Source: Nemertoderma westbladi
Lineage: Eukaryota > Xenacoelomorpha > Nemertodermatida > Nemertodermatidae
Reading direction: 5' to 3'
Assembly (NCBI GenBank): GCA_032718475.1
Contig: JAUCBJ010001755.1
Location: 1-64,000, forward strand
DNA: 64,000 bases
Under the pieces are notes generated by a model. That model had not been told where the DNA came from. It ran no database searches and worked only from the letters and a program-made list of their open reading frames with translations. This document shows positions 1 through 11,800 of this stretch, piece by piece; positions within the stretch are counted from its first letter, which is position 1; each line of letters opens with the position of its first letter. The translations under genes and the position numbers were made by a program.

Positions 1-1
1 G

Positions 2-153
2 GACGTCCTTATCCCAGAACGAAGGGGGTCCTAGTTACAGGACCAGATTTGCCCTAGTAAGAGGGTCTATGCAGCTACAGGTGGCACCTCCTTTATGCTG
101 CATGGAGGTGGCAAGTTTTCTTGATCAATGACCTAGAATACCTGACCTGACTC
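2..153 (+). mobile_element. LINE-B 5' end fragment, inverted to 8006-8157
   Basis: This stretch is nearly identical to the reverse complement of 8006-8157, the 5' region of the minus-strand LINE-B. It is therefore a plus-strand copy of the same 5' UTR, cut by the window edge on the left and by the 37-bp minisatellite on the right. Confidence 0.85.
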
Positions 154-162
154 AGGTATTAT

Positions 163-737
163 ACTTTTACCCATACCACAAGACGAATTGCTGTGTTTAA
201 CTTTTACCCATACCACAAGACGAATTGCTGTGTTGAACTTTTACCCATACCACAAGACGAATTGCTGTGTTGAACTTTTACCCATACCACAAGACGAATT
301 GCTGTGTTGAACTTTTACCCATACCACAAGACGAATTGCTGTGTTGAACTTTTACCCATACCACAAGACGAATTGCTGTGTTTAACTTTTACCCATACCA
401 CAAGACGAATTGCTGTGTTGAACTTTTACCCATACCACAAGACGAATTGTTGTGTTGAACTTTTACCCATACCACAAGACGAATTGCTGTGTTTAACTTT
501 TACCCATACCACAAGACGAATTGCTGTGTTGAACTTTTACCCATACCACAAGACGAATTGCTGTGTGGAACTTTTACCCATACCACAAGACGAATTGCTG
601 TGTTGAACTTTTACCCATACCACAAGACGAATTGCTGTGTTGAACTTTTACCCATACCACAAGACGAATTGCTGTGTGGAACTTTTACCCATACCACAAG
701 ACGAATTGCTGTGTTTAACTTTTACCCCTACCACAAG
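163..737. repeat. 37-bp minisatellite, about 15.5 copies
   Basis: Tandem units built on ACTTTTACCCATACC, ACAAGACGAATTG and CTGTGTTGA, total 37 bp. Units are almost identical; variants are mostly T/G at one site in the last third (TTTA, TTGA, TGGA). Because 37 is not a multiple of three, long open frames appear in all plus frames. They are by-products of the repeat. Confidence 0.95.
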
Positions 738-1089
738 CAGTCGCGTTTCCAGTGGACAGCGTATCATAGTCCCAGTTTTGATGCCGCTACAAACCTAAGA
801 TCAGTGCGACTGTCCAGGTGACCATAGTTATTATCCTATTAACAGATGCGCAATCTGAGCTGTGCATGATATAATGTACCCAAATACCCTTTGTGACCAA
901 TGGAACGGGTTGGTAGATGTTTCAGGCTTAGCATTAAAACTACAAAAGATGGTCCTTGAGTAGAGGTATAACATACTAAAATTACAGAATCTCTTAATCT
1001 TTTAAGCATAGATTTTTTAGAAAATTAAATTGCCCCGAAGACCATTTTGAAATGGCCCCATAATTGTTCCCCCTTTTTCTCACCTTAAA
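738..1089. other. No gene recognised
   Basis: AT-rich sequence between the 37-bp array and the 3' end of LINE-A. No ORF of note, no splice-bounded domain exon, and no repeat structure that I could define. Confidence 0.5.
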
Positions 1090-1417
1090 TTTGATCGAGG
1101 CCAGGATCTGAAATACTGTGAAGAAAGATCCACCTTATTATTATTAAAAGTATTTTTATAGCGCCAATACGCATTGTTCTTGGCGCTACTCCTTACAGTA
1201 ACACATGATAACGGGAATAAAGAAATAAAATTAAAGTTATACATACGGTAAAAAAAATATGAAATTGACACACTGTTATATAAAATGGATAAAGTAAGTA
1301 AAATTCAAGTTATACTTAATACGGTAAAAACGTTAAAAATTGACACACTGTTGTATAAAATGGATGTATTTGGAGTTATTATGATAATATCATTCGCGTA
1401 ACAAAAACCTGCCTGCG

Positions 1418-2956
1418 TTATTGATTATACACAAATTGAAAGTAATGTGTTTTTAACCGTTTCTTGAATAAGTCCAGTGGTTCAGTTGAACGCAAGTTTA
1501 GAGGTAAGGCGTTCCACACTAATGGGGCGGATACCGAAAAAGCACGTTTACCGTAGTTGTCAAGATGAAATCGTGGGACAACCAGGAGCTTAGAGTTGTT
1601 TGACCTGAGGTCGCGAATCGGTGTGTATGGAGTTAAGAGATCTTATAAATATATAGGTGCTAAACCATTTAGGCATTTAAATGTTAGGACGGCCAATTTA
1701 AATTATATTCTGATTTTAATTGGTAGCCAGTGGAGATCTTAGAGAATGGGAGTCATGTGCGTGTGGTCCGACTTCCTTATGCCACACAACAATCTAGCTG
1801 CAGAATTCTGAACATATTGCAACTTTTTGATAAGCTTCTGGGACAAACCATATAGGGAGTTGTTTAAGTCTAGTTTGCTGCTAATAAAAGCGTGAATGAG
1901 AGTCTCAAGTTCTCGTCTCGGAAAGAAACGTCTTACTTTGGCCAAGTTTCTAAGATGATAGAAGGATTCACGAACAACCAAGCAGATGTGTTTCTCAAGA
2001 GTAAGGTGTGCATCCATCATAACACCAATGTTCCTTGCAGAATCGCTGCATTCTACATATTCGCCGCCAATATGTACGGCTGGTTGACTAAGCTGAGTAC
2101 TAAAACGCGATTGCAGTAACAGTATTTCAGTATTCTCAGGGTTCATTTTGAGTAGATGACTTTTCATCCAACGTTTAATATCTCTTAAACATTCTTCAGT
2201 TAGTTTAACATTTGAGTCAGTATCTGTCGGCTTAAACGCGATATAAATTTGGTTATCCTCTGCATATATATGATAGGAAAGTCCATACTTATGTATAACG
2301 GAGGTTAGTGAACGGGTATAAATGCTGAAAAGAAGCGGACCCAATACTGACCCCTGTGGTACACCAAATCTCAACAACTTTTTTGCCGAAAACGAATCTC
2401 TAATACGGACCTGCTGTGTGCGGTTAGCTAAATAGGACTCGAACCAATTCAAAGCCGCTCCATGGACACCAATATCGTTTTCAAGGATCTTTAGCAGAAT
2501 GGAGTGCTCGACCTTGTCAAAAGCGGCGCTTAAATCCAACATCACCAACAGGACTGCCGAGCCGTCATCAATGCTGCGATACACATCATTGTGAACCTGG
2601 AGAAGTGCCGACTCTACGCTATGGTGTTCTCTGTAGGCGCTCTGAAAAGGATCATTCAGAGAGTTCAGGTTCATGTGATGGATTAATTGGTTTGCAACTA
2701 CTCGTTCAATGAGTTTTGAAATGAATATCAGGTTCGAAATTGGTCGGAAGTTGTTCAATACTTCTGGATTTAGAGATAGTTTTTTAATCAATGGATCCAG
2801 TACTGCATTTTTGAATAGAGCTGGCATTGTTGATGTTGTCAATGATATGTTAATAATTAGTGTAATGATCGGAAACAGGATGCTCAGTGAGTATTTCAGC
2901 AAGCTAGTTGGAAGAGGGTCAAAGGGGCTTGTCTTAATTTTGCGCTCATTAGCCAA
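1418..2956 (-). pseudogene. LINE-A reverse transcriptase and C-terminal domain
   Basis: RT blocks are in order: FRPISNLIFISKLIERVV, HSVESALLQVHNDV, LLVMLDLSAAFDKVEH, GVPQGSVLGPLLF, and the catalytic box, which here reads YAED instead of YADD. Beyond a frame change near 1739 the C-terminal thumb region (LVVPRFHLDNYGKRAFSV, LVWNALPLNLR) runs to a stop at 1418. The D to E change in the catalytic pair should weaken or abolish activity. Confidence 0.8.
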
Positions 2957-2994
2957 TTCCTTAACTTCATCCTCAGTTACTGTTCGATAATCCG

Positions 2995-3827
2995 TTAATG
3001 GTAGCCAGTAAACTTTAACTCATTTGGATCAATTTTTATCTCATTTTCATCATTATTTATCTCATTGTCATCATTGTTTATCTCTTTCTCATCATTATTA
3101 ATTTCATTGTGATTGGTATTTATCTCCTTATTTGAAAGGTTTTCATCATTGACAGTATCAATAGTTTCGTTTTCTATATCACTCCTGATCAATTCTACCT
3201 TTTTATCAAAAAAGACTGCAAATGAGTTTGCCAATGCTAGCTCTCCGTCGGACTCGTGCTGAGGAAGAATTCCAAATTTACTTGTGGACATTAGTTTGTT
3301 TAACACACTAAAAAGTTTTTTCTGATCTCCACTATTGTCATCGAGTATTTGTTTATAGTAAGCAGCTTTTTGAACTTCAATGATTTTTGACAGATTTTTA
3401 CATTGATCAATATATAGTTGCTGGTCAATTTCGAGTTTTGATTTTCTAAATTTTCTCTCAAGTGCTCTTCTTTTCCTTTCTCAGTGGCAACAACTTCATT
3501 GTACCAAGGTTGTGTTGGTCGAGATGGAACTTTCTTACTTTGCAGAGGTGCGTGTTTATCGAGGATGGACCTGAGAGAAAAGTCATACATTTCCACTAAC
3601 TCGTCTAAAGTGTAGTTTGGAGTACTAAACAGGTTGCTGGTACGTAAGTCATTCAAATAATCATTTACATTAATTGACTTCAGTTTTCGGTATAGAGTGG
3701 TATTTTGGGTGTTAGTTGGTTTCTTAATATTGATGTTAAATGAAACCGTGAAGTGATCTGATAAACCGATGTCACTGGTAGATACGTTTTTAATTAGATG
3801 TTCATTTTCAGTATGGGTGAGAACCAA
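2995..3827 (-). pseudogene. LINE-A endonuclease end and linker with Asn/Asp/Glu repeat
   Basis: The first part (3827-3300) ends the endonuclease and enters the basic linker (QPWYNEVV, the usual P-W-[FY] segment). After a frameshift near 3300 a second segment contains five to six imperfect copies of a heptad close to NEINNDE or KEINNDD. Such an acidic repeat is not a usual part of a CR1/L2 linker and probably arose by local expansion. Confidence 0.65.
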
Positions 3828-4438
3828 GTCCCCAAGGTATTCCCCGATCGGTGGGTGGGTCCACTAACAAACTGTTGTAGACCAAAACACTTGCACATAT
3901 CTAGAAAATCGGCTGCCAGCCTGTCGTCATTCTTGTTAACATGAAAGTTAAAATCTCCAATTAAAATCAGTTTCCCCGACCTGATGGATACTCGTTCTAA
4001 AAAATCAGCAAACTAATCAATAAAGAGCCGCGCAGTTAAACTGTTTCGACTCGAAGGACATGTGTGATAAATTATGAATAGGCGCACTAATGTGCCACAA
4101 CATAGTATTATTGTCTCTAGATACTCAAAGGACGAATAGCTAATTTTGTATTCGATGCAGTTATTGACTTTCAGGCGAGTGTTGGAAACACAAGCGACAC
4201 CACCACCACAACTTGCAGTTGCTGATGGAACTCTGGGATTATTATGCTTATGGTAATTGGAATCTTTGGGACATAAAATGCTCGCAGGTACAATGTCCCG
4301 AACTGTTCCAGTAAACCAAGTTTCGGTTATTGCAACGACATCGAAATTCATCTCAGAAAAATAATCATAAAAGTAGGAAGCCTTGTTATTTATGGATTGT
4401 GCATTAAATATACAGATACTTATTGAACCTCTATCCAA
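3828..4438 (-). pseudogene. LINE-A endonuclease domain (broken)
   Basis: Starts with FNAQSINNK and VVAITETWF, the typical N-terminal APE-endonuclease strands with the catalytic Glu, then GGGVACV. A TAG interrupts the frame near 4013. Reading through it, LILIGDFNFH supplies the GDFN motif. A frameshift near 3835 moves to the frame containing LVLTHTEN and GLSDHFTVSF, which holds the catalytic SDH. The domain is recognisable but cannot be made from one reading frame. Confidence 0.75.
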
Positions 4439-4594
4439 ACATGATGATACGAGGATACGAGGAACGGATAAATGTTGAGCTGATCCAGATTCTGGAACTT
4501 CAGGAGGAAATGGAATCTGAACTGAAATGGAACTGAAATCAAGTCAGTCTATACATTCAGTATTGTCGTCGCGAGGTTCTGTGCGTTGGAAAAC

Positions 4595-5011
4595 TCAAGA
4601 TCGTACCTCGCCGGATGTAGTTCGAGAATCCAGAAGCTCATCTTCCTGGATCTGTGCATCTTTGCTACTAGTACTAGTGTCTTTGTGTGCATTTGAGGAG
4701 TCCGCCGCGTGAGTATAGTCGGGATTTATGTATACTGCCATAAAATTCACTGAGAACTGTAGATTCTTGGCAGCTTTTAAGAGTTTGAGCCACTTATCTG
4801 GATTTAGAGTAACTACTATTTTCTGTCCAGTGTTACTCGAACGAGATGCAGGAACCTTTGGACCTATTCTTTTAACACCTACAATCCCTTCAGTCACTTT
4901 ATCATTAGTTGTGTCTGGTACGAAACCTACCTTCCCTCCCTTGAGCGCAATTGGAACGGTCTTGATCTGATCTATAGCAATGAAGCTAGATAACTTACAA
5001 AATTGGCTCAA
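4595..5011 (-). pseudogene. LINE-A N-terminal region
   Basis: Open stretch of 138 codons directly upstream of the LINE-A endonuclease. It contains a Val/Lys-rich first half (GQKIVVTLNPDKWLKLLKAA) and an acidic Ser/Asp/Glu-rich end. It stops before the endonuclease, which is in another frame, so it is either the end of an ORF1 or a frameshifted N-terminus of the same ORF. I do not recognise a domain. Confidence 0.45.
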
Positions 5012-5132
5012 TGGTGGCCAAAAGTGGCGCCGTAATGTCTAAAACTAGCCCATGGCTGCATGGCTGCATGGCTGCATTGCAGCTGCATTTTTAATAATGC
5101 TGTGCCAGCTTGTCGACAAAATTGCACTGCCA

Positions 5133-6681
5133 TTACTCCCTATCACCCATGACATTTGCTAGGTCATCCGCATCTTCAAGGCCAGTTTCCTTTAAGATGC
5201 GTCTCAAGAAAGTCATGGGCTGTCCACCATGCTTATTTACTCCAAGAGGCTGCCAAAGTACAAGATTATGCACTGGCTGGTCCTCACGGCGAAAGCAATG
5301 TCCTGCAAAGCGGAGGCGATTTTGTTCTAGTGTCAAGCTTGGGGGAACCAATGAGACACCTCCAATGTTATATAGTGTCTGGTTGGAGATGTGTGCATTG
5401 TACTTGACACAATGAACCCGGCGTAGCATTCTTGTGAATGTGCCATCCAGATTTTTGGTGTCCTCAGCAGTTAGAGCCCAGCATGGACTCCCATAGAGGA
5501 GTACTCTGAACTTCTGCTGCTCTAAATAATCGGATCTTAAGTTTCCTATTAATTCTCGGTGACTTCCAAATCCTGGAAAGCCTATTCAAGGCTGCCCATG
5601 CCTTTCCCTTACATATTCGAAGGTCCTCACCTGACTTCCGGATCCATGATCCCAGGTAACAGAAGTCGTCCACATGCTCAAGCATACCATCCTTTGAGCT
5701 AATGCTTATCCGATCAGAGACTTGCTGAGGACTTTCAAAGTTAACTGTCAAAATTTTGGTCTTTCTGGAGTTAATAAAAAGACCAACACTAGAAGATGTT
5801 CTAATGAGCTGAGGAGCCGTTGGGCTCCCTCTAGTGATTCTGAGAGTACTCCTAAGTCATCAGCAAAGTCTAGATCAGTTAGGTACTTGGCAGGATTTCC
5901 TCGACTTCTGTAGCCAGTAGGTGGAGTTATCATCACCCTGGAGTTATCATCACCCCATCATCATTATAATGATATAAGGACATGAGTAGAACATAGTCAA
6001 TCACAATTATGAACAAGAATGGTGCAAGTGTGTCTCCCTGGAGGACGCCCCATAACACTTCAAATGGTTCTGTGTCACCATCAACAGTAGACACATGTTG
6101 TCGAACCATCGTAATCTGATCTGATTGCTGCAATAATTTCATCAGGAATCCCATATAATGAAAGAATGCTGAACATACGTGAGCGAGAGAGTGAATCAAA
6201 GGCCTTGAAGAAGTCAACAAAGATAACAGCCAGATGCCTGTCTTTCTTTTTTGATAACTCTTCAATTAGCCTTCTAAGTGCCAAAATGGACTCCATGGTC
6301 CCACGACCTTTATCGAACCCATTCTGATTCCCACAGAGCAGTCTCTCAATGGGACCTAGATGCAGCTTTAACTGCATTCTTGGCCGCTGTAGTCTGTTTT
6401 AGTCGGGACTCTTTCTCAGCCTTATAGAGGTCATTTCGGCACTTCTGAATTTTGTTGTCAGTCCAGGGGGCCCTTTTCCTGTTTCGAGGGTATACAGGAA
6501 CTGTTTCTGCAGCTGCTAACTTAACTGCTTCTATGAAGGGAGTATAGCGCTCACAGTGATCTGCCGCCTCAGAGGCATAAACCTCATACCTGTTGCTCAG
6601 CTGTAGTGTGAAGCTGGATCTCACACTTGGCTGTTGCAACAGCATGCCGCGGCAAGGCAAATTTCGTTGTTCTGCTAGCAT
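5133..6681 (-). pseudogene. LINE-B reverse transcriptase and C-terminal region
   Basis: Segments in different frames: linker 6681-6346 with a basic stretch and [18 protein letters not shown] 6377-5933 with NQNGF, VIFVDFFKAFDS and GVLQGDTLAPFLF, then DFADDLGVLSES (5936-5748; ADD catalytic pair), [14 protein letters not shown] (5751-5464), and the C-terminal [20 protein letters not shown] ... [14 protein letters not shown]. At least four frame changes make it a pseudogene. Confidence 0.78.
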
Positions 6682-6733
6682 GCAGACTAAGTCTTACCTT
6701 GGCCACAATAAGGCAGTGATCACTGGAGAAGGG

Positions 6734-7590
6734 TCAAAGTGTAAATGCATTACAGTCTTGTATAGAGCTCCTGTATTTCCTACGGAGCAGAATATGGTCT
6801 ATCTGGGACTTGTGACTACTGGGTCCACTATGAGTCCATAGCCTTCCAGTTCGCTTCTTGAACTGGGTTCCAGCCGAAAACAATCCATTTCCAGAGATAA
6901 AATCCTGAAGATGGACAGAATTTCGGTTAACACTATTGCTATAGACCCAGGGCGATGTAGGTGATTGATGCAGACTTGCATTAAAGTCTCCCAGGAATGT
7001 TAAGAATGCATGCTGATCCACTCCATCAGTAGCTGCTTGTAGATTGTGGTAGAAATTTTCCACCTCCTCTACAGGGGCAACACTTGTTGGAGAGTAGCAC
7101 ACAATCAGAACCACCTTAGGAAACTTCTTAGCCAGTCTTCCAGAACATGAGAAGTGGCAACGGATGATGAGGTTAGAGATTTGGTCTATTTTGTCCAATG
7201 CTGCATGTGCAGCTGGATTCATCAAAAGACCAATTCCACCATTGCCACTATCATCTGCTGACGCAAGGGCGAGTCACCAACCGCCCCCATGTCCTTAATC
7301 AGAACCTCATCAGTCTGTCCAGTCTGCATTCGGTGCTATTGAACACACACTACGCTAAGAGAAAGCTTATCTGCCAAGGCAGTCAGCTCACCTTGTCGCA
7401 TTGAGGACCCGAGTGTTAGGGTGTTTACTGGGGCTAGTTTAGTGACTTGCCTCAGATTCACCAATGGCATTGTTGGTCGGGGTGGAACATGAGAGTAGCC
7501 TCCAACTCCAGAATCCCTCTCCCCCTCACAATCTGGCCTCCCTGGTGACCCAGGGTTTGGGCCAGAAAGGTCACCAGGAAAGGGACTCAA
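6734..7590 (-). pseudogene. LINE-B endonuclease domain
   Basis: The N-terminal frame (7590-7336) starts [10 protein letters not shown] and ends with SLSVVCVQ, the first endonuclease strand before the catalytic Glu. After a frameshift, 7225-6734 gives VVLIVCYSP, FLTFLGDFNASL (GDFN motif) and SQIDHILLRRKYR. The following PFSSDHRL catalytic box lies just beyond in another frame. The order agrees with an APE-type endonuclease. Confidence 0.75.
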
Positions 7591-8157
7591 ATAATTGTTG
7601 GCTGCTCTCTCTCCAGTAGGGGGTGAGACAGGCAGCCAGTCAGGAGATAACTGACGCCTGTGAGGCCGATTGTGTCCAGTAATTCCACTGGCATCTAGTG
7701 GCCGGACCTATGCATTACTAATGTAATCCATAGTGGGGGTTGGGGGGTGCTTTTTTGCCGAGTCAGCTCTCGGGGCAAATACCACACCCTGGTTTGCTAT
7801 TCCACAGGGTGGGTGTCACAGTGGAGTCAGATATGAGGCCCATCACCCATATCTACTCTGGCGCACATGACCCACCATTGGCTGTGCAGCTCATCTGCTG
7901 GGTCATGCCCTGTACCCCTGCTGCCAGGTGCAGGTCACAGTGAAGTGCACTCAGAGTGGACATGAGAACACTCTACTCCTGACCAGCCATTGGTAGATCA
8001 GGGTCAGGTCAGGTATTCTAGATCATTGATCAAGAAAACTTGCCACCTCCATGCAGCATAAAGGAGGTGCCACCTGTAGCTGCATAGACCCTCTTACTAG
8101 GGCAAATCTGGTCCTGTAACTAGGACCCCCTTCGTTCTGGGATAAGGACGCCCTTGG

Positions 8158-8240
8158 TCCTGGATTAAGGACCCATATACTTGGCTACAGGGGTATATGG
8201 CCTGGCCAGGAAGATGGTGATCTACCAATGGCTGGCATTT
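8158..8240 (+). mobile_element. LINE-B 5' end fragment in head-to-head position
   Basis: The plus strand here matches the plus-strand LINE-B 5' piece at 20957-21040 (CTTGGTCCTGG, TGGCTACAGGGG, GATCTACCAATGGCTG). The end GATCTACCAATGGCTG is also found inverted at about 7983-7998 inside LINE-B. Two LINE-B 5' ends therefore meet head to head at about 8157. Confidence 0.65.
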
Positions 8241-8691
8241 TCCGGATATTTGCAATTCATTGGGAGATGTGTTGATTTTGGGCTAAAGTTTCTACTTACT
8301 GCGTCATATTGAGGTGGATAAGACAAAAAAATGTAAAAACAAATTCAGACAAAATATTTAGAATTCCACAAACTATAAATGAACCAAGTTTCAGGAAATA
8401 TAATTATAATTAAATAAGAAAACGTTCTGTGTAAGGTCCTTTTTCTATATACTTTTTGCATGTGCCTAGTGTGGGAGAATCCTCCCTGAGGATCCCCCCA
8501 TGTTGTGGTGTGGTTTGGTTTTGTATGGAACCGCATATAGGACTAGATTGTGAACATAACAGTCTGATGCAGTGTTTTACATCTACCATTTGGTATTACA
8601 GTTATAATTCAGGTCATATATCATATGCTACGGATTCTCTAGTTAATTTAAAAATTAAATTTGCCCAGACCCCACCCCCATATGGCAATTG
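8241..8691. other. No gene recognised
   Basis: AT-rich intron or 3' flank of the host gene below the last TSP1 exon. I searched the minus strand for a splice-bounded domain exon or a stop exon and saw none. Confidence 0.5.
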
Positions 8692-8717
8692 TTAAGTGAA
8701 TCTAAAATGTAACTTAC

Positions 8718-8864
8718 GACAGTCATGAGTATTGCAATCAGTTGACATTGAGATGTTGTTGCATTGGACAGTGTCACCATCAATAAGATCTCTTGTCTCA
8801 TCTATTGTCCCGCCTCCACATTCCACACTGCAATTTCCCATCATCCATTCACCATAAATGCAAG
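8718..8864 (-). CDS. Exon 17: thrombospondin type 1 domain 4
   Basis: 147 nt, phase 1 to 1, acceptor TTGTCAG and donor GTAAGT at 8717-8712. Same TSP1 module as exon 16. The donor is intact, so at least one more exon is expected downstream. None was recognised between 8691 and the left edge, which is filled with LINE DNA. Confidence 0.85.
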
Positions 8865-11800
8865 CTGACAAATAATAAAGATATAGTAATCGCATAAGGG
8901 CTTCTCCATAGTTTCGGATGATACACAATTTTTGAAAATAAGCCTACTTTTCGATTAACTTCAAGGAATACATTTTCAGAGATTTGGCGTTTGAAATATG
9001 GAAAATTTAAATGAGTTTTTAACTGTGTTTTAGTCACTATCCAATATTGCATTCTTCTATACAAAATTTACTTGTTAATTGTATCTGGACAGGCAGCTGT
9101 TGAGAATGATTGCGCTGTTTCTAACAGTTGTAATTGGGAAATCACCAAAGGTGTTTGAAGTATCGAACCCGTAGCCATTGCGATCCAACTGATAGACAAC
9201 TTCCCAGGATCGAAGAAGGACACTATTATGACCCGAAGTTTCTCCTCAATACGGGTATCGAGACACTGGCCAATCGATGGACAACAGAGAACGCGGAATG
9301 CGTTGAACATGAAAAGGACGACCAGGAGCAGAGTGCAGCTTTCCGTCGGATGTTACATCATTGGACCAGTTATGACAGGTACGCATTTGTAGCACAATCA
9401 GACACCCGCACACTATCCAAATTTTTCGGAATCGGAATTGGTGGGAGAGTCTATTGCATACTTTACGAGAGAGTCACATTTCGTATGGTGTGAGCTTGAA
9501 CTGAAAGTATACTACATGCACTGCCGCCATTTAGGCTGAATCCTCCAGCCTTGGGTAAATATCACCGAGTCTGTAAGACAGTTTGTGACTCTTTGAATGC
9601 GATGAGTGCAAAATTTGCACCTCATTGAATCCCATCAGTAAGAGTTCAAGAACAGTTAAAAGTACTTGTAAAACACGACACAATATAGGCCTAGCCAATC
9701 ACATTAATTATTTCCATTCTATAACCAGTACACTCAGGCTACATCGCATTCAAATATGCCGCCGGAATGTAGAAAAATAAAAAGAAATGAATGTTTATCT
9801 AAATTGAAATAAATATCTATATTGACTTTTTAGATTTCAAATAAATTGAATTGTATGTCTGTCCAGGTCCTCACTGAGCTTCCATAGTTGCCTAGGTATA
9901 TATATATATACCTACAATTAAAGATACTGTACGTATATAGATTGAAGGGATAGTTAAGTGAATCTAAAATGTAACTTACGACAGTCATGAGTATTGCAAT
10001 CAGTTGACATTGAGATGTTGTTGCATTGGACAGTGTCACCATCAATAAGATCTCTTGTCTCATCTACTGTCCCGCCTCCACATTCCACACTGCAATTTCC
10101 CATCATCCATTCACCATAAATGCAAGCTGACAAATAATAAAGATATAGTAATCGCATAAGGGCTTCTCCATAGTTTCGGATGATACAAAATTTTTGAAAA
10201 GAAGCCTACTTTTCGATTAACTTCAAGGAATACATTTTCAGAGATTTGGCGTTTGAAATATGGAAAATTTAAATGAGTTTTTAACTGTGTTTTAGTCACT
10301 ATCCAATATTGCATTCTTCTATACAAAATTTACTTGTTAATTGTATCTGGACAGGCAGCTGTTGAGAATGATTGCGCTGTTTCTAACAGTTGTAATTGGG
10401 AAATCACTGAAGGTGTTTGAAGTATCGAACCCGTAGCCATTGCGATCCAACTGATAGACAACTTCCCAGGATCGAAGAAGGACACTATTATGACCCGAAG
10501 TTTCTCCTCAATACGGGTATCGAGACACCGGCCAATCGATGGACAACAGAGAACGCGGAATGCGTTGAACATGAAAAGGACGACCAGGAGCAGAGTGGAG
10601 CTTTCCGTCGGACGTTACATCATTGGACCAGTTATGACAGGTACGCATTTGTAGCACAATCAGACACCCGCACACTATCCAAATTATCGGAATCGGAATT
10701 GGTGGGAGAGTCTATTGCATACTTTACGAGAGAGTCACATTTCGTATGGTGTGAGCTTGAACTGAAAGTATACTACATGCACTGCCGCCATTTAGGCTGA
10801 ATCCTCCAGCCTTGGGTAAATATCACCGAGTCTGTAAGACAGTTTGTGACTCTTTGAATGCGATGAGTGCAAAATTTGCACCTCATTGCATCCCATCAGT
10901 AAGAGTTCAAGAACAGTTAAAGGTACTTGTAAAACACGACACAATATAGGCCTAGCCAATCACATTAATTATTTCCATTCTATAACTAGTACACTCAGGC
11001 TACATCGCATTCAAATATGCCGCCGGAATGTAGAAAAATAAAAAGAAATGAATGTTTATCTAAATTGAAATAAATATCTATATTGACTTTTTAGATTTCA
11101 AATAAATTGAATTGTATGTCTGTCCAGGTCCTCACTGAGCTTCCATGGTTGCCTAGGTATATATATATATACCTACAATTAAAGATACTGTACGTATATA
11201 GATTGAAGGGATAGTTAAGTGAATCTAAAATGTAACTTACGACAATCATGAATATTGCAATCAGATGACATTGAGATGTTGGTGCAATGTTCAGGTTCAC
11301 CTCCAATAACATCTCTTGTTTCGTTTATTATACCGCCTCCACATTCTACACTGCAATTTCCCATCATCCATTCACCATAAACGCAAACTTGAATGATAAA
11401 GATATAGAATAGTATAGATACAGTATAAGAAAGATGATACCTTCACATACAACTCGGTGTCTTGATTTATTATGTGGTAAATTACATCCAGGCCTAGGCG
11501 ACTGACTGGCTTTGGGCAGTTAGTTATAACAGACCATTATATAAGAATATGGAAATAGTATCTGTGTAGATACTATGTATTGATGAATGTCAGCATACTG
11601 CACCAGAGAGCAGAGACAATGCCTTATTCACTTTTCTCCCACACCAAGACTAAGGTGTGCCCCAATATTGCAACTTAGAATGTGAGTACACCGATGATTC
11701 TAACTCTGCCCCTATATTATTATACTGATATAGGGGTACTACAAGACTCCGCATTGCCATTCTCACATCAAAAGTGATCACGACTAGTCTTGGAGGCACT

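Larger units (their letters stand above)
1090..5040 (-). mobile_element. LINE-A: degraded CR1/L2-like non-LTR retrotransposon
   Basis: Minus-strand LINE with, in order, an N-terminal region (5011-4595), apurinic endonuclease (4438-3828), a charged linker (3827-2995), reverse transcriptase (2956-1739) and a C-terminal domain ending at a stop near 1418. Motifs FRPISNL, LLVMLDLSAAFD and GVPQGSVLGPLLF place it with CR1/L2-type elements. It has several frameshifts and in-frame stops. Just 3' of the coding end the sequence AAATTGACACACTGTT occurs twice (about 1263 and 1335). The left limit is approximate. Confidence 0.8.
5048..8157 (-). mobile_element. LINE-B: RTE-like non-LTR retrotransposon (full-length but broken)
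   Basis: Runs from a 5' UTR at about 8157 through an endonuclease (7590-6734), linker, RT and C-terminus (to 5133), and ends in a short tandem tail of 8-bp units (CATGCAGC on the minus strand, about 5050-5080). Motifs such as GNQNGFDKGRGTMESI, VIFVDFFKAFDS and LQGDTLAPFLFIIVIDYVL resemble RTE-type elements; the clade call is from memory of motifs and is tentative. At least four frameshifts interrupt it. Partial copies occur at 1, 8158, 20950-25110, 42218, 44430, 48595 and 57195. Confidence 0.8.
8692..11214. repeat. Tandem duplication of a 1.26-kb TSP1-exon unit
   Basis: Unit 8692-9953 is repeated at 9954-11214 with an offset of 1262 then 1261 bp and only scattered substitutions. Each unit holds one TSP1 exon and its whole upstream intron. 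The sequence just after the second unit (11215 on) is a third, older copy of the exon start region, so the duplication probably came from unequal exchange between exon copies. The intron copies share open frames on both strands, which are kept by recent identity, not by selection. Confidence 0.9.

Noticed and set aside
304-821. Overlapping open frames of about 100 codons in the 37-bp array
   Set aside because: They follow directly from a stop-poor tandem repeat whose length is not a multiple of three; no independent coding sign.
6593-6841. Plus-strand ORFs across LINE-B (also 5110-5415, 7740-7943)
   Set aside because: Antisense shadows of the LINE-B coding frames.
9068-10800. Open frames on both strands in the TSP1 introns, present in both copies
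   Set aside because: Their conservation is explained by the recent 1.26-kb duplication; no domain, and opposite-strand frames overlap each other.
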